NCBI GenBank assembly: GCA_023268965.1 | Contig: JALRJE010000083.1 | Location: forward strand, 1-36,740 | Reading direction: 5' to 3' | From: Crocinitomicaceae bacterium | GTDB taxonomy: Bacteria; Bacteroidota; Bacteroidia; Flavobacteriales_D; Crocinitomicaceae | DNA: 36,740 nt | In this document: piece by piece, positions 1 to 8,663 of the stretch | Position numbering within the stretch: the first letter of the stretch is position 1 | Layout of the letters: each line of letters starts with the position of its first letter | Program-made: the position numbers and the translations under genes | Notes under the pieces: generated by a model | Seen by the model: the letters and a program-made list of their open reading frames with translations, nothing else | Database searches by the model: none | Told to the model about the DNA's origin: nothing

Positions 1-1
1 T

Positions 2-244
2 GGTGTCGATGAGCGTACAATTGAGCGCGAAATCGAAGTGGGTAAAGAATTGGCCATCCAAGAAGGTAAACCAGCTGACATGGCTGAGAAAATTGCTTTG
101 GGTCGCTTGAATAAATTCTTCCAAGAGAATACACTATTAAGTCAGGCATTTGTCCGTGACAATAAACTCACTGTAGAACAATTCCTAAACAGTACCTCCA
201 AAGGTCTTACTGTTTCTGAGTTCAAACGCTTCTCTTTGAGCTAA
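2..244 (+). CDS. tsf: Elongation factor Ts, C-terminal end (partial)
   Basis: The reading frame is already open at the left edge, so the gene begins outside the window and only the last 80 residues are seen. The text matches the C-terminal part of EF-Ts: a GVDERTIEREIEVGKELAIQ stretch, then GKPADMAEKIALGRLNKFF and a tail in which the last helix carries LSQAFVRD and KLTVEQFL. EF-Ts recycles GDP-bound EF-Tu during translation. The downstream pyrH and frr genes follow the common bacterial order rpsB-tsf-pyrH-frr, which supports the call. A strong hairpin terminator directly after the stop suggests that tsf and pyrH are separate transcription units here. Confidence 0.93.
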   Translation, partial: GVDERTIEREIEVGKELAIQEGKPADMAEKIALGRLNKFFQENTLLSQAFVRDNKLTVEQFLNSTSKGLTVSEFKRFSLS

Positions 245-260
245 GCAAAACCAATTCATA

Positions 261-293
261 AAAAAAGCTATCGACATCGATAGCTTTTTTTTT
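261..293 (+). terminator. Rho-independent terminator after tsf
   Basis: An inverted repeat GCTATCGA / TCGATAGC is flanked by a run of A before and nine T after it. The A/T flanks extend the stem, so it could also work on the other strand. It lies 16 bases after the tsf stop and before the pyrH promoter element. Confidence 0.85.
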
Positions 294-323
294 ACCCTCA
301 TCGCAAATAAACACGAATCATAT

Positions 324-331
324 TATATTTG
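324..331 (+). promoter_or_regulatory. Putative pyrH promoter, Bacteroidota -7 element
   Basis: TATATTTG fits the TANNTTTG consensus. It lies eight bases before the pyrH ATG, so the predicted leader is only about five bases. No TTG is seen at the -33 distance. It sits just after the tsf terminator, which agrees with a new transcription start. Confidence 0.6.
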
Positions 332-339
332 TCCTGCAT

Positions 340-1050
340 ATGAAGTACAAACGCATACTCCTCAAACTTTCCGGTGAATCTCTGATGGGAGATAAACAAT
401 TTGGCATTGACAATACACGCATCAGCGCCTACGCTCAACAAATTAAAGATCTGCATCAATTAGGTGTTGAGATTGCAATCGTCATTGGCGGTGGCAATAT
501 CTTTAGAGGTGTTCAAGCCGAAGAAGGTGGCATGGACCGCACCCACGGTGATTACATGGGCATGCTTGCCACCATGATCAACTCAATGGCACTTCAGTCT
601 GCACTGGAATCTGTTGGTGTCACTACCCGTTTGCAATCTGCCATTGAAATGAAAGAAATCGCAGAACCGTTTGTGCGTCGCAAAGCTGTTCGTCATCTCG
701 AAAAAGGAAGAGTCGTTATTTTTGGAGCCGGTACGGGCAATCCATTTTTCACGACTGATTCTGCAGCTTCACTTCGCGCCATTGAAATCAACGCCGAAGT
801 GATTCTCAAAGGAACCCGCGTAGACGGCATTTATACGGCAGACCCACTCAAGGACAGCTCAGCTGTCAAATTTGATCAAATATCATTTGACGAAGTTTAT
901 GCCCGTGGGCTGAACGTCATGGACATGACTGCATTTACACTTTGCAAAGAAAATAATTTACCCATCATCGTATTTGACATGGATACTCCTGGCAACCTAC
1001 GCAAATTAATGGAAGGAGAACGTGTTGGAACAATAGTTAGCGCATCATGA
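340..1050 (+). CDS. pyrH: UMP kinase
   Basis: Hexameric bacterial UMP kinase, which phosphorylates UMP to UDP with ATP in pyrimidine nucleotide synthesis. The protein has 236 residues, the usual size. It starts [16 protein letters not shown], the conserved phosphate-binding start of the amino acid kinase fold, followed by [10 protein letters not shown] around residues 48-57, the [12 protein letters not shown] helix and [10 protein letters not shown] near residue 130. The start is fixed by a promoter element only eight bases upstream. Its stop overlaps the start of frr by four bases (ATGA), so the two are probably translationally coupled, as in many bacteria where pyrH and frr are neighbours. 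Confidence 0.97.
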   Translation: MKYKRILLKLSGESLMGDKQFGIDNTRISAYAQQIKDLHQLGVEIAIVIGGGNIFRGVQAEEGGMDRTHGDYMGMLATMINSMALQSALESVGVTTRLQSAIEMKEIAEPFVRRKAVRHLEKGRVVIFGAGTGNPFFTTDSAASLRAIEINAEVILKGTRVDGIYTADPLKDSSAVKFDQISFDEVYARGLNVMDMTAFTLCKENNLPIIVFDMDTPGNLRKLMEGERVGTIVSAS

Positions 1051-1610
1051 TAGAAGAACTTTCAATGATCTACGACGACTTCAAAGACGCCAATCAAAAG
1101 TCCTTGAGTCACTTAGAAAACGAACTGATTAAAATACGAGCAGGCAAAGCCAGCCCCGCTATGCTCAACAGCGTTATGGTTGAATACTACGGCGCCATGA
1201 CTCCCCTACAACAAGTAGCTAATGTCAATACCATGGATGCCCGGACCATCATTGTTCAGCCCTGGGAAAAACCTTTGCTAAACGATATCGCAAAAGGAAT
1301 CATCAACGCCAATCTTGGCCTGAACCCTCAAAATAACGGCGAACAACTCATTATTGCCGTTCCTCCGCTCACAGAAGAACGTCGTCGAGATCTCGTCAAA
1401 CGTGCGAAGTCTGAAGCTGAAAATGCTAAAATTGGTATCCGTAACAATCGCAAAGATGCCATTGACATGATCAAAGACCTCAAAACAGAGGGTTTATCAG
1501 AAGATTTATCCAAAGATGCCGAAGAAGAGGTTCAAAAAATAACGAATGCCTACATCAAAAAAGTGGATGAACTTCTCGAACTCAAAGAGAAAGACATCAT
1601 GACGATCTAA
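1047..1610 (+). CDS. frr: Ribosome recycling factor
   Basis: Ribosome recycling factor, which with EF-G splits post-termination ribosomes. The 187 residues carry the family signatures [14 protein letters not shown] near the N-terminus, the central beta-rich domain with TPLQQVANV and IVQPWEK, and the final helix with [16 protein letters not shown] and IRNNRKDA. The chosen start overlaps the pyrH stop (ATGA). A second Met at residue 7 is an alternative that gives a length nearer the family norm. The stop codon overlaps by four bases with the stop of the convergent ABC ATPase gene, leaving no room for a terminator between them. Confidence 0.97.
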   Translation: MIEELSMIYDDFKDANQKSLSHLENELIKIRAGKASPAMLNSVMVEYYGAMTPLQQVANVNTMDARTIIVQPWEKPLLNDIAKGIINANLGLNPQNNGEQLIIAVPPLTEERRRDLVKRAKSEAENAKIGIRNNRKDAIDMIKDLKTEGLSEDLSKDAEEEVQKITNAYIKKVDELLELKEKDIMTI

Positions 1611-2308
1611 AGTAAGTCCATTACTTCTTTTTTGCTCGGGTTTTCCAAAAGCGTGAGCTTTTGCTCGTGCAAAACAAGCAACTTTATTCCCTTTTCCAGA
1701 CACAAATCGATATCATGACTCGAAAATATTGCCGTGCGCTTTGCATTACTTTGCACCCAATTTTGAAGTTGATCAAGCAATAACTCTCGATTGAAATAAT
1801 CTAAAAACGAAGCGGGCTCGTCTAAGATCATGTATGGCGTGTCCTGCACAATTGCACGAGCCAAACTAGCCAATTGACGCTCACCATCACTTAAGTTTTG
1901 CGTAGCTCGATGCGCAAGACTTGTTAGGTTGAGACGGCTCAGTACCTCATCTACAAAGCTCAAGTCTTTATCTTGCATGCGGCCAAATGCGCCTAAATAA
2001 GGCAAGCGACCTAGCGAAACATAGGCATGTAAGGTGAGTGCCTCAACACCCGCAAACATACTCTGCACAAAGGAAACATGCTTGGCGCGTAATAGATGGT
2101 CATTGTGCAGCGCTTGAACCGAAAAGTTGCCCAATGAGAGCTGACCAGCGCGTAAAGGCAACTGCCCAATTAATGAATGTAAGAAGGTTGATTTACCCGA
2201 CCCGTTTCGGCCAATGAGCGCATATAGCTGACCAGCTGGAAGCTTCAACTCATCGATGGAAATCAGTAGCTGCTGATGACCTATTTGGGTGTTTTCAATC
2301 TTGATCAT
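1607..2308 (-). CDS. ABC transporter ATPase, FecE/BtuD type
   Basis: ATP-binding subunit of a binding-protein-dependent importer. The 233 residues show Walker A GRNGSGKST (33-41), signature LSDGERQ (139-145), Walker B YMILDEPAS (about 159-167) and a switch histidine in SSHDIDL near residue 197. It follows a FecCD-type permease with a four-base ATGA overlap and a binding lipoprotein upstream, so the three form one transporter. Families of this type carry ferric siderophores, haem or cobalamin; the sequence alone does not decide which. The gene ends inside the frr stop codon on the other strand. Confidence 0.9.
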   Translation of the reverse strand: MIKIENTQIGHQQLLISIDELKLPAGQLYALIGRNGSGKSTFLHSLIGQLPLRAGQLSLGNFSVQALHNDHLLRAKHVSFVQSMFAGVEALTLHAYVSLGRLPYLGAFGRMQDKDLSFVDEVLSRLNLTSLAHRATQNLSDGERQLASLARAIVQDTPYMILDEPASFLDYFNRELLLDQLQNWVQSNAKRTAIFSSHDIDLCLEKGIKLLVLHEQKLTLLENPSKKEVMDLL

Positions 2309-3249
2309 CTGCGACGCAACATGAGGTATGCAACATAAGGCGCGCCAAGTGCGGCCGTTAAAACATTGACTGGAATACTCATCCAGGGATCAAAAAGTAA
2401 AATAAGTACATCTATAGCGACAAGAAAACAGCTGCCGGCTAAGACGGAGAATAAGATAAGTACAAGATGGTCTTGGGTCCTTAAAATGGCACGTGCTAAA
2501 TTGGGAATAGCCAAACCTACAAATGCGATAGGGCCACAATAAGCGGTTATACTCCCTGCCAAGAGTGCGGTTACAAATAAAATAGAAACTTTAAGAAAGT
2601 TCACTTTAACGCCAAGTTGCCGGGCCTGCGCATCTCCAAGTACCATAGCGTTGAGCCCCTTGATCAAAAACAGCGCAATCACGATACCTACCAAAACGAA
2701 TACTGCAAGTAATGGAGCCTGTGCGGCACTCATTTGTTGCAGCGAACCCATATTCCAGATAAACAATTGCTTGATTTGTTCAGGGGCTGCAAAAGACTGA
2801 AGCACGGACTCAACGGCACCTGTAAAACTCGCAAACATCAGGCCAATCACTAACAATGATTGTATATTTTGGACCCTTTTAGCCACTAAAAACATGAAGC
2901 TAGCTGCTAAAAATGCACCCATCATGGCGGCACTGGCATAACTCAGTTGATTTAAAACCGAAGGGCCCGCGCCTAAAATTAAAATAGAAATCAAAAGACT
3001 AGCGCCTGAATTGATACCCAATACGTACGGGCCAGCCATTGGATTCTGAAAAAGATTTTGCATCAGTAAGCCACTAAGGGAGAGTCCTGCTCCTGCCAAT
3101 ACTGCACTCAGTAATCTTGGGATTTGAAATTCCCAGAATACGATTCTATTGCTGATGCCTTGAGCTTGTAAACCAAATAAATGCATACTAGACAACGCAA
3201 TAAGTAGCGCTAACATAAATAAAAGTACAGGGAAAGAAGTCCGCTTCAT
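2305..3249 (-). CDS. ABC transporter permease, FecCD/BtuC family
   Basis: Inner-membrane permease of 314 residues with many hydrophobic segments. Family marks include IPRLLSAVLAGAGLSLSGLLMQ near the N-terminus, NPMAGPYVLGINSGA, LGVKVN in the cytoplasmic loop and the coupling region CGPIAFVGLAIPNLAR, followed by PVNVLTAALGAPYVAYLML at the end. I chose the ATG at 3249 because it overlaps the stop of the lipoprotein gene as ATGA; a longer frame upstream runs through that gene and has no family similarity. It pairs with the ATPase downstream and probably moves a ferric chelate or a corrinoid across the inner membrane. Confidence 0.9.
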   Translation of the reverse strand: MKRTSFPVLLFMLALLIALSSMHLFGLQAQGISNRIVFWEFQIPRLLSAVLAGAGLSLSGLLMQNLFQNPMAGPYVLGINSGASLLISILILGAGPSVLNQLSYASAAMMGAFLAASFMFLVAKRVQNIQSLLVIGLMFASFTGAVESVLQSFAAPEQIKQLFIWNMGSLQQMSAAQAPLLAVFVLVGIVIALFLIKGLNAMVLGDAQARQLGVKVNFLKVSILFVTALLAGSITAYCGPIAFVGLAIPNLARAILRTQDHLVLILFSVLAGSCFLVAIDVLILLFDPWMSIPVNVLTAALGAPYVAYLMLRRR

Positions 3250-4304
3250 TTTACCAAAGCGTAAAAATGCATTTTTTTTGTTGGTTTCAAAGCAATTTGA
3301 CTCAAATCTTCGAGCAGCCAATCAGGACGTACGGCAACTTGTTCCCAATATTTATTCGTGTGAGCGGTATAACAGAAAATGCGTTTGTTGAAAAATGGAA
3401 AGAACTTTGCTTTTGGATATTGCTTTAAAAGCCTTGAACGAGTTGGCTGCCCTGGATTGAGCCACAAACCAACAGCCGTTCCTTTTTGGAGAATTTCAGG
3501 TAAACTCTTAAAAACGCTTCCGGAACCTTGCGCTTTACTAAAGAGGTACGCAAAACCAGCATCCTTGTATATACGGGCCTCAAAACTTTGACCAGCTGGA
3601 GCTATCCATTGATCTCCGTACAAGTTTCCACTGATCAGTACAGGAAGTTGGTTGGAATGATTGTGCTGAAGAACTTGCTTTTGAAGGCGCAAGTAATTGC
3701 CTTCTACCCGCTTAAAAAACTGGCGTGCTTCTTCAAACTGTCCACTTAAAATACCAAAAAGCAGCACCCATTCTGCCCTTGCTAAGGGCGTGTTTTCTCG
3801 CCATTCATAGTTAGCGATACTCATGATATTCGCTTCTTCTAGTCTTTTGAGTTGCTGACTTTCATTGCCAAAACCACTGTAAATAACCACCTGTGCTTTA
3901 CTTCTGAGCACCTTTTCTGAGGAAAAACCTAATTCTGACCGAAGATCAGTAACGAGGTTTTGATCTAGGCGTTTTTTTAGAATTGGGTTGTAGAGGTATT
4001 TTGAATCAGAAACGGCACAAATTTTTTGCTGCTGATGAATAGCCGAAAGCATTCCAACATGGGTGGCGCTGAGTACTGCTATACGCTCAAACGGCTTGGT
4101 GATGATGAAAGCTTGAACTTTACTTTGTTGATCAGGATTTGAGATTTCAATTTTATATCCCTTAGCATTTTGATATATATGTAAGTACTTGCTGTACTTA
4201 CATAGGTTGTCTTTGGCTGAAAGCTCAAGTTTTTGTTGGTCTTTACAGCCAAGAAGTAAAAAGAAAATGCAAAGACAGAAAAACCTAGTAGGACTCCGTA
4301 GCAT
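3246..4304 (-). CDS. ABC transporter substrate-binding lipoprotein (BtuF/FhuD-like)
   Basis: Periplasmic solute-binding protein of about 352 residues. The chosen start gives a lipoprotein signal peptide: [20 protein letters not shown] with the lipobox LLGC and Cys20 as lipid anchor. The body fits the PF01497 fold: [16 protein letters not shown] in the first lobe, [21 protein letters not shown] at the end of that lobe, then [20 protein letters not shown], which resembles the linking-helix region of this family. It overlaps panB by 20 bases and the permease by four. Ligand is uncertain: ferric siderophore, haem or cobalamin are all possible. No TonB-dependent receptor is nearby to help decide. 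Confidence 0.85.
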   Translation of the reverse strand: MLRSPTRFFCLCIFFLLLGCKDQQKLELSAKDNLCKYSKYLHIYQNAKGYKIEISNPDQQSKVQAFIITKPFERIAVLSATHVGMLSAIHQQQKICAVSDSKYLYNPILKKRLDQNLVTDLRSELGFSSEKVLRSKAQVVIYSGFGNESQQLKRLEEANIMSIANYEWRENTPLARAEWVLLFGILSGQFEEARQFFKRVEGNYLRLQKQVLQHNHSNQLPVLISGNLYGDQWIAPAGQSFEARIYKDAGFAYLFSKAQGSGSVFKSLPEILQKGTAVGLWLNPGQPTRSRLLKQYPKAKFFPFFNKRIFCYTAHTNKYWEQVAVRPDWLLEDLSQIALKPTKKMHFYALVK

Positions 4305-5103
4305 TTGGGAAATCGCCAGATTGTACATCAGCTTTGTAGTCTTGAAAAGCTTGCAGCATGTGCGCATGAAGGTTGTTGTATTTGCGTAGAAAACGCGGGT
4401 TGAATTCGTTATTTATTCCGAGCATATCGTGAATGACGAGTACTTGGCCGTCTACTCCTCCACCCGCTCCAATCCCAATTATTGGAATTTGAACCATTTG
4501 GGCAACTTGTTGGGCAAGTGCTGCAGGGATTTTTTCGAGAACTATCGCAAAGCAACCCACCTCTTCGAGTGCTTTGGCATCTGCAATTAGTCGGGCAGCT
4601 TCTTCTTCTTCCTTGGCACGCACTACATAAGTGCCAAATTTATAGATGGACTGTGGCGTTAAACCCAAATGCCCCATGACAGGAATGCCTGCAGTGAGTA
4701 TGCGGCGTATGGATTCAAGAATTTCTGCGCCTCCCTCCAGCTTAACGGCGTGTCCGCCGGATTCTTTCATGATTTTAATGGCACTAGATAAAGCCTCTTT
4801 AGAGTTGCCTTGATAAGAACCAAATGGCATATCTACCACAACTAAAGAGCGTTCCACCGCGCGCACCACACTTGATGCATGGTAAATCATTTGGTCAAGG
4901 GTAATGGGCAAGGTCGTTTCGTGGCCAGCCATGACATTAGAGGCGGAGTCTCCAACTAAAATAACGTCGATACCGGCTTCGTCTACGATGCGCGCCATGG
5001 AGTAGTCATAGGCAGTGAGCATCGAGATTTTCTGACCAGCATGCTTCATTTCCTGAAGAGTGTGGGTTGTTATTTTTTTTGGTGCTGTGTGGTGTACAGA
5101 CAT
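4285..5103 (-). CDS. panB: 3-methyl-2-oxobutanoate hydroxymethyltransferase
   Basis: Ketopantoate hydroxymethyltransferase, the first committed enzyme of pantothenate synthesis, using methylene-tetrahydrofolate. At 272 residues it is the usual length. It shows [19 protein letters not shown], the metal-binding GDS (51-53), DMPFGSY (91-97), AVKLEGG and GHLGLTPQS, and ends with [16 protein letters not shown] as other Bacteroidota PanB proteins do. It lies three bases after purC and its end overlaps the binding lipoprotein gene, so it is inside a compact minus-strand operon. The window also carries coaX for the next stage of CoA synthesis, but 11 kb away. Confidence 0.96.
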   Translation of the reverse strand: MSVHHTAPKKITTHTLQEMKHAGQKISMLTAYDYSMARIVDEAGIDVILVGDSASNVMAGHETTLPITLDQMIYHASSVVRAVERSLVVVDMPFGSYQGNSKEALSSAIKIMKESGGHAVKLEGGAEILESIRRILTAGIPVMGHLGLTPQSIYKFGTYVVRAKEEEEAARLIADAKALEEVGCFAIVLEKIPAALAQQVAQMVQIPIIGIGAGGGVDGQVLVIHDMLGINNEFNPRFLRKYNNLHAHMLQAFQDYKADVQSGDFPNATESY

Positions 5104-5106
5104 AAT

Positions 5107-6051
5107 TTAACTGTTTTGGAGGTAAGCGTTGACATTGTTTTCAATGCGGGCAACAATATTTTGGGTGTCCGCCTTCTCAAAAGCAAGGCCTGTAATACGT
5201 TCGTAAAGTTCGATATACCTTTCTGAAATCGTTTGAACGAAGTGGTCAGGCATGGATGGCATTTGCTGGCCTTCCAATCCTTGAAAGCCGTTTTCAATGA
5301 GCCATTGACGTACAAACTCTTTGGAGAGTTGCTTTTGTGCTTCACCGTTTGCCTGACGCGCTTCATAGCCTTCGGCATAAAAGTAGCGAGAAGAATCTGG
5401 CGTATGGATTTCATCGATGAGGGTGACCACGCCATCGTGTAGACCAAATTCATATTTGGTATCTACTAAAATTAGCCCACGCTCGGCAGCCATTTGCGTA
5501 CCACGTTCAAAAAGCGCGTGGGTGTATTGCTCCATTTGGGCATAAATACCTGATGGAACCAAACCACGTGCTAAGATATCTTCTCGAGAAATGTCTTCGT
5601 CGTGACCTTCCTCTGCTTTGGTTGCAGGCGTTATTATTGGAGCTGGTAAACGGTCGTTTTCTTGGAGGCCTTCTGGCAAAGCAACACCGCAAAGGATGCG
5701 CTTACCCGCTTTGTATTCCCTTGCGGCATGACCCGCTAAGTATCCGCGAATCACCATTTCTATACGAATGGGTTCACAAGCCACACCAATGGCAACCGCT
5801 GGGTCTGGTGTAGCAAGCAACCAATTAGGAACGATATCTTTGGTGGCATTTAAAAACATAGTGGCTACCTGATTGAGCACCTGACCTTTGTATGGAATTC
5901 CTTTTGGAAGAATGTGGTCGAAAGCCGAAATTCTATCAGAGGCCACCATCACGAGTAAATCGTTGTCTAGGGTGTAGACATCTCTTACTTTGCCGTTATA
6001 GACTTTGGTTTGACCTTGAAACTGAAATGAATTACTGGTAAGGGCTTGCAT
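5107..6051 (-). CDS. purC: Phosphoribosylaminoimidazole-succinocarboxamide synthase
   Basis: SAICAR synthase of purine biosynthesis, joining aspartate to CAIR with ATP. The protein has 314 residues, the longer bacterial form. Visible marks are [26 protein letters not shown] near the N-terminus with the conserved [41 protein letters not shown] and LVDTKYEFG, and a late [11 protein letters not shown] segment. It follows phoH by 16 bases and precedes panB by three, so it is co-transcribed with genes of unrelated pathways. The other two purine genes here (purQ, purD) are in a different unit. Confidence 0.97.
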   Translation of the reverse strand: MQALTSNSFQFQGQTKVYNGKVRDVYTLDNDLLVMVASDRISAFDHILPKGIPYKGQVLNQVATMFLNATKDIVPNWLLATPDPAVAIGVACEPIRIEMVIRGYLAGHAAREYKAGKRILCGVALPEGLQENDRLPAPIITPATKAEEGHDEDISREDILARGLVPSGIYAQMEQYTHALFERGTQMAAERGLILVDTKYEFGLHDGVVTLIDEIHTPDSSRYFYAEGYEARQANGEAQKQLSKEFVRQWLIENGFQGLEGQQMPSMPDHFVQTISERYIELYERITGLAFEKADTQNIVARIENNVNAYLQNS

Positions 6052-6067
6052 AAAAATGATTTGATTT

Positions 6068-7081
6068 TTAGGAGTTCGTTTGTTGTTGTTTTTCTTTGTG
6101 CTCTTTTTTTGCTTGCTTGTCGATTTTTTCTTGGTGCTCCGCTACATCAAAAGCCTGAATAATTTGCTTGACCAAGCGGTGGCGAATGACATCTGACTGA
6201 CCCAAACGCACAATTTTGATCTCATCAATATCTTGGAGCACATCTAGTGCATAAGACAAACCCGAGCGCTGACGCGATGGGAGATCGACCTGAGACATGT
6301 CGCCGGTAATGACAAATTTAGCGGTCATACCCATGCGGGTCAGAAACATCTTCATTTGCATTTGGGTGGTGTTCTGTGCTTCATCTAGTATAACAAAGGC
6401 TTTATCTAGGGTTCTACCCCTCATAAACGCAAGCGGTGCAATTTCGATGACGCCGAATTCGATCATATCGGCAAGTTTCTCTGCGGGGATCATGTCGCGG
6501 AGGGCGTCGTAGAGCGGCATTAAGTAAGGATCGAGCTTTTCTTTGAGGTCACCGGGTAAAAAACCGAGATTTTCGCCGGCCTCCACAGCCGGACGTGTCA
6601 AAATAATGCGCTTTACCTCTTTAGCTTTTAAGGCGCGCACGGCCATGGCAACAGCTGTGTAGGTTTTGCCCGTGCCGGCAGGCCCAACGGCAAAAACCAT
6701 ATCAGACTCCATAACGGCCTGAACCAACTTTTTTTGATTGACGGTTCGGGCTTTAATTTTTACCCCGCCATTTCCATGGACAAGTGTTTCGGAGCCGTCG
6801 TCTTGAGATAGCATTTTAGCGCCATCTTGCAACATAAGGTTGTCGATGTTGTTCTCGGTGACTGCGTTGTAGGTATGATAATGCTGCACAATAAGTGCAA
6901 ATTTACGCTCGAATTCATCCATGACCTCGTCGTCACCTGCAAGGGTGAGCTCATTGCCACGGGCCACGACCTTGAGTTTTGGAAAGAAACTCTTGATGTG
7001 TTTGAGGTTAGTATTATTGGTACCATAGATTTCAGCCGGATTAAGGCCTTCAATGCTGATCTGACGTTGACCTGAACTCAA
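6068..7081 (-). CDS. phoH: PhoH-family ATPase
   Basis: PhoH-like cytoplasmic P-loop NTPase, a widespread family linked to RNA metabolism and stress, whose exact role is unsettled. It has 337 residues. Walker A GPAGTGKT is at 133-140 and Walker [12 protein letters not shown] at about 231; [19 protein letters not shown] and [13 protein letters not shown] are further family signatures. The start is a TTG at 7081, chosen because the N-terminal [18 protein letters not shown] aligns with other Bacteroidota PhoH proteins; no in-frame ATG exists between it and the stop upstream. The C-terminal tail is rich in Lys and Gln. It heads the minus-strand operon. I see no clear TANNTTTG element on this strand before it. 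Confidence 0.93.
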   Translation of the reverse strand: MSSGQRQISIEGLNPAEIYGTNNTNLKHIKSFFPKLKVVARGNELTLAGDDEVMDEFERKFALIVQHYHTYNAVTENNIDNLMLQDGAKMLSQDDGSETLVHGNGGVKIKARTVNQKKLVQAVMESDMVFAVGPAGTGKTYTAVAMAVRALKAKEVKRIILTRPAVEAGENLGFLPGDLKEKLDPYLMPLYDALRDMIPAEKLADMIEFGVIEIAPLAFMRGRTLDKAFVILDEAQNTTQMQMKMFLTRMGMTAKFVITGDMSQVDLPSRQRSGLSYALDVLQDIDEIKIVRLGQSDVIRHRLVKQIIQAFDVAEHQEKIDKQAKKEHKEKQQQTNS

Positions 7082-7122
7082 TTTATTTGATGGTTTTATG
7101 AAGTGTTTCTAACGAATTCAAT

Positions 7123-7130
7123 TACTTTTG
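7123..7130 (+). promoter_or_regulatory. Putative promoter for the SAM hydrolase gene
   Basis: TACTTTTG fits TANNTTTG and lies in the 91-base gap between the divergent phoH and SAM hydrolase genes. The predicted start is about 40 bases before the ATG. No convincing TTG is visible at the -33 position. Confidence 0.45.
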
Positions 7131-7172
7131 GTAAAATTATGAATTTCTGAGCACAAAGTTGCCTTCTCAGCT

Positions 7173-8024
7173 ATGCAAATCATTACGCTCACTACAGACA
7201 ACGGCTACCACGACTACTACGTCGCTGCTATCAAAGGAAAGCTTTTTCAGGCATTCCCTGCTGCCCATATCATCGACATTAGTCATGGCATCACTCCCTT
7301 TAATATTCGAGAAGCCGCCTTTCAATTGCGTTGTTGCTACGAAGAATTCCCAGCAGGCACTATTCACCTCATTGGCGTAGACAGCGAACCTCAATTTGAA
7401 ACCCAAAAGGAACGCTATCCAGGAATCCTCAAATTCAAAGACCAATTTTTTATCTGTAACGACAACGGTTTTTTTGGTAGTTTTCTCGAAGAAAGCATCG
7501 CAGACGAATTCTATCTCTACAGTGCCATCAAAGACGAACCCGAGTCTTGGCGCTTTACGACCAAAAATTGCTTTATTCAACTAGCCCAGCGCATCGCCAA
7601 CAAAGAGCCGCTTTCTAGTTTTTGCGAAGTGTCCGGCACTTACAAACGCGCTTTCGATCAAAAACCAGCCATTGATCAGTTGCTCATTCGTGGTATTGTC
7701 ATACACATCGATAGCTTCGGCAACCTGATCACCAACATTACACGTACAGACTTCGAACGCTTTGGCAACGACGTACCTTTCATCATTAAATACCAGAAAA
7801 AAGAATATTTTATCGACGAAATATCCCAAACCTACAATGCGGTTTCACAAGGAGAACGCGTCGCTATCTTTAATAGTTCGGGCCACTTAGAAATTGCCAT
7901 TAACCGCGGAGCCAACAATGGTTTTGGCGGCGCAAGTAAGCTTTTTGGCATGCGCATCGGCGATCCCGTTCACGTCGAATTTACACCGCAAGGTTCCAAA
8001 GAAAATATCCAATCGCTCTTCTGA
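7173..8024 (+). CDS. SAM hydrolase / SAM hydroxide adenosyltransferase (DUF62)
   Basis: Member of the SAM_adeno_trans family (PF01887), which includes fluorinase and chlorinase; the common bacterial members use water and split S-adenosylmethionine into adenosine and methionine. It has 283 residues. The N-terminus LTTDNGYHDYYVAAIKGKL fits the family start TD(F/N)G..D.YV, followed by IIDISHGITPFNI and a C-terminal beta domain with SFGNLITNITR and a final GANNGFGGASKLFGMRIGD that matches the family's typical ending. Halogenase activity is unlikely but cannot be excluded by eye. The next gene starts inside its stop (TGATG). Confidence 0.88.
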   Translation: MQIITLTTDNGYHDYYVAAIKGKLFQAFPAAHIIDISHGITPFNIREAAFQLRCCYEEFPAGTIHLIGVDSEPQFETQKERYPGILKFKDQFFICNDNGFFGSFLEESIADEFYLYSAIKDEPESWRFTTKNCFIQLAQRIANKEPLSSFCEVSGTYKRAFDQKPAIDQLLIRGIVIHIDSFGNLITNITRTDFERFGNDVPFIIKYQKKEYFIDEISQTYNAVSQGERVAIFNSSGHLEIAINRGANNGFGGASKLFGMRIGDPVHVEFTPQGSKENIQSLF

Positions 8025-8332
8025 TGCTGATTAGAGTAGTCAAAATGAAATTTGAGCAAGAACGTCTTTCGGACTTCCTTGAACATTTTGAAAGCATCAA
8101 ATGGCAAGTTGCTCAGTTTCCGGGTTGTAGCGGCATGCAATTACTACAAGATTTAAATGACCCTTGCCTACTTTTTACCTACTCTATTTGGCATTCTGAA
8201 CAAGATTTAGCCAATTACAGGGCCTCAGAACTTTTCGCCTCCATATGGCCGAAAATCAAGCCCTGGTTTGCCCAGAAGGCCGAAGCGTGGAGTTTATATC
8301 AAAATTTTAATGGATTTATTTCAGAAAAATAG
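8024..8332 (+). CDS. ABM-domain small monooxygenase-like protein
   Basis: A 102-residue protein with the antibiotic biosynthesis monooxygenase (PF03992) dimeric alpha-beta barrel pattern: an N-terminal strand IRVVKMKFEQERLSDFLEHF, a PGCSGMQLLQD strand turn, FTYSIWHSEQDLANYRASE and a final WPKIKPWFAQKAEAWSLY. Related proteins are quinol monooxygenases or haem/small-molecule-binding proteins; the substrate here is unknown. It overlaps the SAM hydrolase gene by one base (TGATG), which suggests co-translation. Its stop codon lies inside the GTGTAAAAC element that may belong to the promoter of the next gene. Confidence 0.75.
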   Translation: MLIRVVKMKFEQERLSDFLEHFESIKWQVAQFPGCSGMQLLQDLNDPCLLFTYSIWHSEQDLANYRASELFASIWPKIKPWFAQKAEAWSLYQNFNGFISEK

Positions 8333-8361
8333 TGTAAAACACAAATAGGTCCTTACCTTTA
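8332..8361 (+). promoter_or_regulatory. Putative cold shock gene promoter
   Basis: GTGTAAAAC at 8332-8340 is followed after 13 bases by TACCTTTA, one mismatch from TANNTTTG. The same GTGTAAAAC word and spacing is seen in the tRNA-Phe promoter. The leader would be short (under 20 bases). Confidence 0.4.
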
Positions 8362-8381
8362 CCGAAATTAATATTATTAGA

Positions 8382-8573
8382 ATGAGTAAAGGACATGTAA
8401 AATTTTTCAACGAAACCAAGGGTTTTGGATTTATTGTTGAAGAAGACACGAACAAAGAATATTTTGTTCATGTAACCGGTTTGGTAGACAAAATCAAAGA
8501 AAATGACGAAGTCGAATTCGAGTTGCAAGAAGGCCGTAAAGGTTTGAACGCCGTGAATGTGAAACAAGCATAA
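8382..8573 (+). CDS. Cold shock domain protein
   Basis: A 63-residue single cold shock domain, a small RNA- and DNA-binding beta barrel that melts RNA structure. The RNP1 motif is present as KGFGFIV (about residues 13-19) and RNP2 as EYFVHVTGL (about 27-35), after the usual start KGHVKFFNETKGFG. The basic or aromatic binding surface residues (Phe16, Phe18, Phe29, His31) are retained. The gene stands alone: it has its own possible promoter and a strong terminator 19 bases downstream. Compared with enteric cspA there is no long 5' leader. Confidence 0.93.
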   Translation: MSKGHVKFFNETKGFGFIVEEDTNKEYFVHVTGLVDKIKENDEVEFELQEGRKGLNAVNVKQA

Positions 8574-8591
8574 TTAAGATTGAGTGTATCT

Positions 8592-8621
8592 AAAATTCCC
8601 GCCCCACAAGGCGGGAATTTT
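8592..8621 (+). terminator. Rho-independent terminator after the cold shock gene
   Basis: Twelve-base-pair stem AAAATTCCCGCC / GGCGGGAATTTT with a six-base loop CCACAA, followed by a short T-rich stretch. It separates the cold shock gene from gldF. Confidence 0.85.
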
Positions 8622-8638
8622 CGTTTATAGATATTTGT

Positions 8639-8646
8639 TAAATTTG
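8639..8646 (+). promoter_or_regulatory. Putative gldF promoter
   Basis: TAAATTTG fits TANNTTTG and lies 17 bases before the gldF ATG, directly after the cold shock terminator. No TTG is seen at the -33 distance. Confidence 0.5.
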
Positions 8647-8663
8647 ACAACTCAACTTTTACT

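Noticed and set aside
1607-4304. Naming the importer as BtuCDF or a siderophore system
   Set aside because: The three subunits fit the FecCD/BtuCD superfamily but no receptor, riboswitch or pathway gene nearby fixes the ligand.
5070-5453. 127-codon minus-strand frame overlapping purC and panB
   Set aside because: Same strand but other frame than purC; both real genes have clear family motifs over this stretch, and the product has low-complexity basic composition.
7167-7580. 137-codon minus-strand frame opposite the SAM hydrolase
   Set aside because: Antisense shadow of a gene with good family signatures; no start context or homology seen.
7173-8024. Fluorinase or chlorinase assignment
   Set aside because: The gene belongs to the same superfamily, but the common bacterial members hydrolyse SAM and there is no halometabolite cluster around it.
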